This document shows, piece by piece, positions 58,414-64,000 of a stretch of 64,000 nucleotides of DNA; the first letter of the stretch is position 1, and each line of letters starts with the position of its first letter. The DNA is from VXNE01 sp963664635 (lineage in GTDB: Bacteria > Pseudomonadota > Gammaproteobacteria > Pseudomonadales > Azotimanducaceae), in contig OY761542.1 of the NCBI GenBank assembly GCA_963664635.1, forward strand, positions 4,960,001-5,024,000. The letters are read 5' to 3'. A program made the position numbers and the translations under genes. The notes below the pieces were generated by a model that was not told where the DNA came from, did not search any database, and saw only the letters and a list, made by a program, of their open reading frames with translations.

Positions 58414-60084
58414 ATGGCGCATGATCTGGTGATTCGAGGGGGCAACGTCGTCGATGGCACCGGCGCACCGCCGTTCGAGGCCGACGTCGCGGTCGACGGC
58501 GACCGCATTACGGAGATCGGCAAGGTGTCGCACCCCGGCAAGGAGGAGATCGCCGCCCGCGGACTGACCGTCTCCCCCGGCTTCATCGACCTGCACACCC
58601 ATCTCGACGCCCAGATCGGCTGGGACCCGCAGGTCACCTCGGTGTCCTGGCATGGCGTCACCACGGCGCTCCTCGGCAACTGCGGCGTCACCTTCGCCCC
58701 TTGCAAACCTTCCGACCGGGAGTTCCTGGCCGGCATGATGGAGACGGTCGAGGACATCCCGAAAAACGCGATCCTCCACGGCCTGCCCTGGAACTGGGAG
58801 TCGTACGGGGGCTACCTGGACGCCCTCGAGCAGCTCGGCCCGTCGATCAACATCGCGGGACTCGTCGGACACTGCGCGATCCGTTTCTACGTCATGGGCG
58901 AGCGCGCCGTGGAGGAACCGGCCACGGAGGACGAGATTCGCCAGATCGCCGCACTCGCCGGCCGGTCGGTCGCGGAAGGCGCCGTCGGCTTCTCCACGAA
59001 CCGGCTCCCCCAGCACGTGCTGCCGGATGGGCGTTCGATTCCCGGCACCTTCGCCCACCGCGATGAACTGCGGGCGGTCGCCCGCGCCGTGGGCGCCCAC
59101 GGCGGCCTCATGCAGACCGTCTCCGACTTCCGGGAATTCGACGCGGAACTGGACCTCATCGCCGACGAAGCGCGCATGGCCCGCGGCGCCCTGTTCAGCT
59201 CGGCCGTCGAAATGGGCCACGAGCGCCTGAACGAGCGCGTCATGCAGATGCGCGCCGAGGGTCTCAACGTCACCTCGGTGACCGTGCCCCGCAGCGGCGG
59301 CGGCGTCGGGGGCCTGTCCACGGACAGGTTCTTCCCCGCCCGGGTACCGGTCCAGTCGTGGCAGGCGGTGCGCGATCTCGACGTGGACGCGCGGCTGGCC
59401 GCCATCCGCGACCCGGACACGCGCCGGCGCATCGTCGACGAGGTGAAGGCGCTCGGGGAACCGGGCGCAGATCAGGCCCAGCGCTGGTTCTACCTCGGCG
59501 ACGGAGCGCGCCCGCACTACACGCGGGGTCTGAACGAGAGCCTCCACCACCTGGCCAGGGCCGCCGGCGAACATCCGGTGGAGACGTTCCTGCGCATCAC
59601 CGACGAGACCGACGGCCGGGCCCTGTTCCACATGCGCGGCTTCAACGTGGACCTCGAAGCCCTGGAGCAGCTCATCACGACCGAGTGGGCGATGCCCGGG
59701 CTCGGCGACGCGGGCGCCCACGTCAGCCAGATGATCGATTCCGGCTGGAGCACGTTCATCCTGTCGCACTGGCACCGGGACACCGGCGTCTACAGCGTGC
59801 AGGAGGCCGTCCGCCGCATGACCTCCGTGCCCGCCGGCGTGCTCGGGCTCGAGGACCGCGGCGTCCTCGCCGCCGGCAAGCGCGCGGACATCAACGTGTT
59901 CGACATCGACGCCGTCGAGGAACGCATGCCAACGCTCGTGCACGACTTCCCGTTCGGCGCGCCGCGCTTCATTCAGCGCGCGGCCGGCTACCACGCCACC
60001 GTGTGCAACGGGCAGGTCGTGCTGCGCAACGACGAGTTGACCGGAGTGTGCGCGGGCCAGGTGCTGCGCAACGGCGCGGCGTGA
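58414..60084 (+). CDS. N-acyl-D-amino-acid deacylase-like amidohydrolase
   Basis: 556 residues from ATG 58414, with GGGAGGAAACC upstream. Amidohydrolase barrel: LVIRGGNVVDGTGAPPFEADVAV, metal motif GFIDLHTHLDAQ, NCGVTFAPCKP (bridging cysteine as in D-aminoacylase), and late GLGDAGAHVSQM with the catalytic aspartate. The C-terminal beta domain ends AAGKRADINVFD. Hydrolyses N-acyl-D-amino acids or related hydantoin-like amides. Ends at small hairpins before the convergent polymerase gene. Confidence 0.9.
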   Translation: MAHDLVIRGGNVVDGTGAPPFEADVAVDGDRITEIGKVSHPGKEEIAARGLTVSPGFIDLHTHLDAQIGWDPQVTSVSWHGVTTALLGNCGVTFAPCKPSDREFLAGMMETVEDIPKNAILHGLPWNWESYGGYLDALEQLGPSINIAGLVGHCAIRFYVMGERAVEEPATEDEIRQIAALAGRSVAEGAVGFSTNRLPQHVLPDGRSIPGTFAHRDELRAVARAVGAHGGLMQTVSDFREFDAELDLIADEARMARGALFSSAVEMGHERLNERVMQMRAEGLNVTSVTVPRSGGGVGGLSTDRFFPARVPVQSWQAVRDLDVDARLAAIRDPDTRRRIVDEVKALGEPGADQAQRWFYLGDGARPHYTRGLNESLHHLARAAGEHPVETFLRITDETDGRALFHMRGFNVDLEALEQLITTEWAMPGLGDAGAHVSQMIDSGWSTFILSHWHRDTGVYSVQEAVRRMTSVPAGVLGLEDRGVLAAGKRADINVFDIDAVEERMPTLVHDFPFGAPRFIQRAAGYHATVCNGQVVLRNDELTGVCAGQVLRNGAA

Positions 60085-60088
60085 CGGC

Positions 60089-60125
60089 GCGACCTGACGG
60101 TGGCGGCGCCACCCGATGGGTGGCG
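60089..60125. terminator. Hairpins between convergent amidohydrolase and polB
   Basis: A degenerate GCGACC-TGAC-GGTGGC stem followed by CGCCACCC/GGGTGGCG (60107-60125), eight perfect base pairs with GAT loop. Confidence 0.5.
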
Positions 60126-60174
60126 TTGGAAGTTTCGCTGCGCGAACTCCTACGTCGCAGGCTCCTGGGCGTGG

Positions 60175-62511
60175 TCAAAAGAGCGCGAGCTGCGTGTCGT
60201 CGCCGATGACGTGCTCGAATGCGAGCCCGAGGGTGTCGAGGACGGGCTCCGCGACCGGGCGCACCTGCTTCTCCACGTAGTGCTCGCGGTCGAGGTCGGC
60301 CGTCAGGTTGTCGAGCGGTTCCGGCCCCGCCTGGGTGATAACGTAGGAGATGAGCCGCCCCGGGGCCGCGCGGGACTTGCGGGCGGCGGCGACGTGCGGG
60401 GGATTGCCGCGGTCGTAGTCCGCGAGGCGCTTGCGTAGCCCCTTGCGGTAGACCAGCGCCTCGTCCAGCTCCCCGGCGCGCACGGACCGCACGACGCCCG
60501 AGAGATACGCGTCCACGGGCTGGTCGCGGAAGAGCCGGGCGTACAGTTCGCGCTGCACCGTCTTCGCGAGTTCCGTCCAGTCGCGCCGCACCACCTCCAT
60601 GCCGACGAAGTCGACGTCCGACGAGCCCCGCACGATGCCGGCATAGCGCTTGCGCGCACCCGCCGCGCCGTGCCGTACCGACGGCAGGAAGAGACGCGTG
60701 TAGAGCTTCTCGAACTCGAGCTCCAGCCGGCTCTCGACGCGCCACTCGGCCCGGACGTGCGCCGCCACGGCCGCATCGATCTCGGCCGCCAGGGCCTCGC
60801 CCCGGGCGTGCGCGTCCTCCGGGTCGGTCGCGCCCGACAGCACGAACAGGCTGTCGGTGTCCCCGTAGAGCACGCCGAACCCGCGTTCCTCGAGCCACGC
60901 CTTGCACCAGAGCAGGAAGTACCGGCCCTGCCCCGTGATGGCGTTGGCGATCGCCGTGTTGTGGAAGCGGCAGGCCGGCGTGCCGAGCACCCCGTAGAAC
61001 GAGTTCATCAGGATCTTGATGGCCTGGGACGCCACGCCGTCGTCGGCGCGCTTGGCCGCTTCCCGCGCCGCGGCAAGCCGATCCAGCATCCGCGGCAGGA
61101 TGGCCTCGTCGCGGCGGAACGCCGCACCGCTCGAGGTGCGGATGGTGTCGTCTCCCGGCCGCGGGTCGGCGACGAACCCGAGCGGGTCCATGTTGAACGT
61201 GCGCATCACGCTCGGATACAGGCTCTTGAAGTCGAACACCCAGACGTTGTCGTGCATGCCCGTGACGGGTTCGAGCACGTGCCCGCCGGCCTGTGCCGCG
61301 GACACGCGCGAGTCGCTCGACCGCACCGTGGGCGCGACGATCCCGCGCTTGCCGAGTTCCGAGAGATAGACGAAATCGAACGACGCGATGCTGGCCGACA
61401 CCCGGTCCGGCGTCATCCCGGTCAGGCGGCTGCGCGCCACGGCCAGGGGCACGAGATTCAGCTTCTCCACGATCTCGAGCGCCAGGCGCGCGTCCGTCCG
61501 GGCGTAGCGTGCGAACCCCGGGAGGTCGTTCGCGTACCGCTCCATGATCTCGCCCGCCCGGTCCCGGACATCGCCCTCCACGGCCTTGCCCTCGCCGAGT
61601 ACGGAACGGGCCACCGCGTCGAGCGAATACTCGTCCATGCGCACGAACGCGCCGCGCACCAGGTCCATCCCGTCGAGCACGACGCGGCCGGGGATGCTGG
61701 CCTGCCCGCTGCCGAAGTATCCCTGCGCCGCGCGCACCCGCAGCGCGCCGGGTTCGCGGCCAAGCTGGAACGGGTGCTTCACGCGTGCGGCGATCCGGCC
61801 GAGGACGCTGAGGTCGAAGTCGACGACGTTCCAGCCCGTCAGGACGTCGGCGTCCGTTTCCGCCACGCGGCGGCAGAAGGCCTCGAGCGCGGCGTGCTCG
61901 TCCGCCGCCGCGAACGCGTGCTCCGGCATGGCCCGCCCGGCGCCGTCGACGATGTGGACTTCGTCCAGCCCGCACCCGTAGAGGGAGATCGCCAGCAGCC
62001 GGCTCGCCTGCGGGTCGGTTTCGATGTCGAAGGAGAGGACCCGCGGCGCCATGTCCACGTCCGCCGGGCCGACTTCCGGATCGTCGAAGACCCAGGCGAC
62101 ACCGCGGACGCCGGCCGCCTCCCCGGGGCGGGCAACGCCGTCTATGGCGACCCCGCCCTTGACGTCCCGGTCGATCAGGTAGCGCACCGCGAAGCGCACG
62201 TCCGCCTCGAAGGTCTCGATGCCCCGGTCCTGCAGGCGGTCGCGCAGCGGCGGCGCATCGGGCGGCGTGCGGACTTCGATGCAGGTGACCGGCTCGCCGG
62301 CGAAGTTCCGGCGTCGCGTCGCGCGCTGACGCGCCGCTCCCGAGTCCCGCGCACGCGCCGCGTCCGCTGCACGGACGTAGAAACAGGGTGTCTGGCGGGC
62401 ATCGCGGACGAGGAACGTCTGCCCGTCCTCCAGCCGGCCGTGGAGGTGCACCACCGTGGCGTCGCCGCGGATGCGGTAGCTCGCCTGCATGACGAAGCCG
62501 CGCGCCTTCAT
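60175..62511 (-). CDS. polB: Family B DNA polymerase (DNA polymerase II)
   Basis: 778 residues from ATG 62511. Exonuclease motifs SFDIETD, GWNVVDFDLSVL and YARTDARLALEI; polymerase motifs DFKSLYPSVMRTFNM (A), QAIKILMNSFYGVLG (B) and YGDTDSLFVL (C). The last five residues are QLALF, a beta-clamp binding peptide, as at the end of E. coli Pol II. In that organism the enzyme is SOS-induced and restarts replication at lesions. No LexA box is obvious upstream. Length is normal for the family. Confidence 0.94.
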   Translation of the reverse strand: MKARGFVMQASYRIRGDATVVHLHGRLEDGQTFLVRDARQTPCFYVRAADAARARDSGAARQRATRRRNFAGEPVTCIEVRTPPDAPPLRDRLQDRGIETFEADVRFAVRYLIDRDVKGGVAIDGVARPGEAAGVRGVAWVFDDPEVGPADVDMAPRVLSFDIETDPQASRLLAISLYGCGLDEVHIVDGAGRAMPEHAFAAADEHAALEAFCRRVAETDADVLTGWNVVDFDLSVLGRIAARVKHPFQLGREPGALRVRAAQGYFGSGQASIPGRVVLDGMDLVRGAFVRMDEYSLDAVARSVLGEGKAVEGDVRDRAGEIMERYANDLPGFARYARTDARLALEIVEKLNLVPLAVARSRLTGMTPDRVSASIASFDFVYLSELGKRGIVAPTVRSSDSRVSAAQAGGHVLEPVTGMHDNVWVFDFKSLYPSVMRTFNMDPLGFVADPRPGDDTIRTSSGAAFRRDEAILPRMLDRLAAAREAAKRADDGVASQAIKILMNSFYGVLGTPACRFHNTAIANAITGQGRYFLLWCKAWLEERGFGVLYGDTDSLFVLSGATDPEDAHARGEALAAEIDAAVAAHVRAEWRVESRLELEFEKLYTRLFLPSVRHGAAGARKRYAGIVRGSSDVDFVGMEVVRRDWTELAKTVQRELYARLFRDQPVDAYLSGVVRSVRAGELDEALVYRKGLRKRLADYDRGNPPHVAAARKSRAAPGRLISYVITQAGPEPLDNLTADLDREHYVEKQVRPVAEPVLDTLGLAFEHVIGDDTQLALF

Positions 62512-62559
62512 GGCCGCGATGTCATCTCCGGGCGCGCGTCCCGGCAGCGCCGTCCGGCG

Positions 62560-63342
62560 TCAACTCCACATGTTCGTGCCGCCGCACACCGTGAGGGCCT
62601 GACCCGTCATGAAGGTGCTGGCGTCCGAAGCGAGGAACACCACCACGCCCTTCAGGTCCTCCGGTTCGCCGAGGCGCCGCAGCGGCGTGTTGGTCTCCGC
62701 GTTCTGCTTGGCCTCCGGGTTGTCCCACAGCGCCCGCGCGAAGTCCGTCTTGATGAGCCCCGGGCAGATGGCGTTCACGCGGACGCCGCTCGGTCCGTAC
62801 TCGAGCGCCAGGTTGCGCACGAGGCCGATGTCCGCGAGCTTCGAGATGGCGTACGTGCCCAGCATCTCGGACGCGTTGAAGGCGCCCGTGGACGCCGTGA
62901 TCATCATGCTGCCGCGGCCCTTCGCGACCATGTCCGGGGCGACCATCTGGCACAGCCAGTGGTTCGAGCGGACGTTGGAAGCCATGATCTTGTCGAACGC
63001 CGAGTCGGGAATCTGGGACATCGGGCCGTAGAACGGATTCACCCCCGCGTTCGCGACCAGGATGTCGATGGGCCCGAGGCGGCTCCGCGTTTCCGCGACC
63101 AGGGCTTCGAGCTGCTCCTTGTAGCCGATGTTGCAGGCAATCGGGATGGCCCGTTCCTCGCCGCACTTGTCGTTGATCTGCGCGACCGCCGCCTCGCACT
63201 GGTCGAGCTTGCGGCTCGATACCACGACCTTCGCCCCGTGCTCGGCAAGGCCTTCCGCCATGTACAGGCCCATGCCCTTCGACGCGCCCGTCAGCAGCGC
63301 CACGCGTCCCGTCAGGTCGAAGAGTGTCGTCTCCACGCCCAT
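62560..63342 (-). CDS. SDR family oxidoreductase
   Basis: 260 residues from ATG 63342. VALLTGASKGMGLYMAEGLAEHGA is the cofactor loop, NAGVNP follows strand 4, MMITASTGAF holds the serine and YAISK the Tyr-Lys pair; the C-terminus is QALTVCGGTNMWS. Classical SDR with NAD(P); substrate unknown. The gene precedes polB on the same strand by 48 bp, which may reflect read-through rather than a shared role. Confidence 0.87.
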   Translation of the reverse strand: MGVETTLFDLTGRVALLTGASKGMGLYMAEGLAEHGAKVVVSSRKLDQCEAAVAQINDKCGEERAIPIACNIGYKEQLEALVAETRSRLGPIDILVANAGVNPFYGPMSQIPDSAFDKIMASNVRSNHWLCQMVAPDMVAKGRGSMMITASTGAFNASEMLGTYAISKLADIGLVRNLALEYGPSGVRVNAICPGLIKTDFARALWDNPEAKQNAETNTPLRRLGEPEDLKGVVVFLASDASTFMTGQALTVCGGTNMWS

Positions 63343-63468
63343 CGTTCACTCCGGTTGCCAGGAAAACCGCGTAGGTTACGGGAAGGCGACGGAGCTAGGG
63401 AAGCGCCGGCCGCCTGCGGGCGTGCGATGCTTGATCGGCGCGATCGCCGGCGGCGGCCGGAGGGTCGG

Positions 63469-63690
63469 ATGCAGCCGTCCACCATGCGCGGTGGACCGCT
63501 CGACTTCTACGCGGTGACCGACCATGCCGAGAACATCGGCATCGCGCGGGCCATCGAGGATCCCACAAGCGCGCTCTTTGCGCACCCCCTCCCTGGCCGA
63601 GCAGCTCCGCAGCAACGATCCCCGGGAGCGCCAGGCGGCGAGGATGGCGCTCGCCGCACCCCAGTTGACCGGAAAATGTGTGCGCGACCG
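63469..63690 (+). pseudogene. DUF3604 protein fragment, frameshifted
   Basis: The frame from 63469 reads GGPLDFYAVTDHAENIGIARAIEDP, the start of the conserved DUF3604 core (LDFYAVTDHAE). After SALFAHPL one extra C shifts the frame; the next frame continues LAEQLRSNDPRERQAARMALA. Neither end of a complete gene (normally about 600 residues) is present. It is a relic of a lost gene. Confidence 0.65.
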
Positions 63691-63785
63691 CCCGGAGAGC
63701 GCGCGGTGTAGTCGCGACTTGGAGCGCCCGGGCGAGAGCGGCACGCGGTTGGCCGGCGAGGAAAACCGCGATCATTCCGGCGTGT

Positions 63786-63814
63786 TTGACGGGATCGTCG
63801 TTTTTTCTGATAAT
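63786..63814 (+). promoter_or_regulatory. Sigma-70-type promoter
   Basis: TTGACG at 63786-63791 and GATAAT at 63809-63814 with a 17-bp spacer, in a locally AT-rich stretch 31 bp before the last gene. The best match to a consensus promoter seen in the window. Confidence 0.7.
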
Positions 63815-63845
63815 GACCGTATTGACGCTATGGAGGAGATTGACC

Positions 63846-64000
63846 GTGTCCGAAGAAGAAAAGAGCGCCCTGGTCTTCACCGCGTTGGCAGCACTTGCTG
63901 TCGAAGGCATCCGGGTGACCCTCAATTACGTCGATCGCAGTCTGACGTACTGGCAGGGCCGCAAAGAAGAGGAACGGCGGCGCGCCGCGAGACAAGCGCG
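63846..64000 (+). CDS. Hypothetical small protein, 3' partial
   Basis: Starts at GTG 63846 with GGAGGAG eight bases upstream and a good promoter further up; runs off the window after 51 codons. It reads MSEEEKSALVFTALAALAVEG, then VTLNYVDRSLTYWQGRKEEERRR. A short hydrophobic or amphipathic helix is followed by a highly charged segment. No family recognised. A competing ATG at 63831 gives an Arg-rich product in another frame and is less likely. Confidence 0.6.
   Translation, partial: MSEEEKSALVFTALAALAVEGIRVTLNYVDRSLTYWQGRKEEERRRAARQA

Noticed and set aside
60670..63711. Open frame of over 1000 codons on the plus strand across polB and the SDR
   Set aside because: It runs antisense to two genes with unmistakable motifs and has no recognisable domain.

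Overview
The window is very GC-rich bacterial DNA, densely packed with genes. It encodes two TonB-dependent outer-membrane receptors, lipoproteins, periplasmic quinoproteins, a complete ModABC transporter and a short family-B DNA polymerase with a clamp-binding tail. This points to a Gram-negative, respiratory, heterotrophic proteobacterium. A gammaproteobacterium, perhaps marine or host-associated, is my guess from gene style and is not shown directly. Most genes serve oxidative catabolism: PQQ dehydrogenases, amine dehydrogenase, CoA ligase, acyl-CoA dehydrogenase, SDRs, thioesterase, sulfatase and amidohydrolase.

Layout. 1-6.6 kb: secreted proteins and two PQQ dehydrogenases, one fused to a cytochrome c domain. 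6.7-16.2 kb: aminotransferase, alanine dehydrogenase divergent from an Lrp-type regulator, hydrolases, alanine racemase, Fic AMPylase, ornithine-cyclodeaminase-like protein. 16.3-21.6 kb: a compact operon of SDR, two-subunit TPP dehydrogenase, enoyl-CoA hydratase and acyl-CoA ligase. 21.6-27.2 kb (minus): a tryptophan-tryptophylquinone amine dehydrogenase operon, mauBEDA-like, with cytochrome c and a SulP transporter. 27.4-32.7 kb: a frameshifted alcohol dehydrogenase and an FAD oxidase. Between them lies a lower-GC two-gene insert (AAA ATPase plus PIN nuclease) bounded by partial duplicates of the host genes. 32.8-44 kb: thioesterase, sulfatase, an Nramp-like carrier, a selenocysteine glutathione peroxidase, acyl-CoA dehydrogenase, an ATPase and a TonB receptor. 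44-49 kb: an accessory zone around a tRNA-Val, with AbiEi, an AbiEii gene split by an insert carrying a HEPN protein, and a DUF4143 ATPase. 49-64 kb: acyl-CoA carboxylase subunit, TonB receptor, RRM protein, MFS carrier, modABC, rhodanese, D-aminoacylase-like enzyme, polB and an SDR.

Most notable. (1) The glutathione peroxidase at 37469-37942 has an in-frame UGA exactly at the catalytic Cys/Sec position, followed by a hairpin whose apex matches a known bacterial SECIS. (2) The ATPase-PIN pair at 28.8-30.6 kb looks like a transferred defence or toxin module. (3) The HEPN plus beta-flower cassette sits inside a broken AbiEii gene. Several genes are damaged (frameshifts at about 28.14 and 44.77 kb; remnants of an amidohydrolase, a DUF3604 protein and an oxidase), so the genome, or its assembly, carries visible decay. 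No rRNA, transposase, CRISPR array or phage structural gene was seen.
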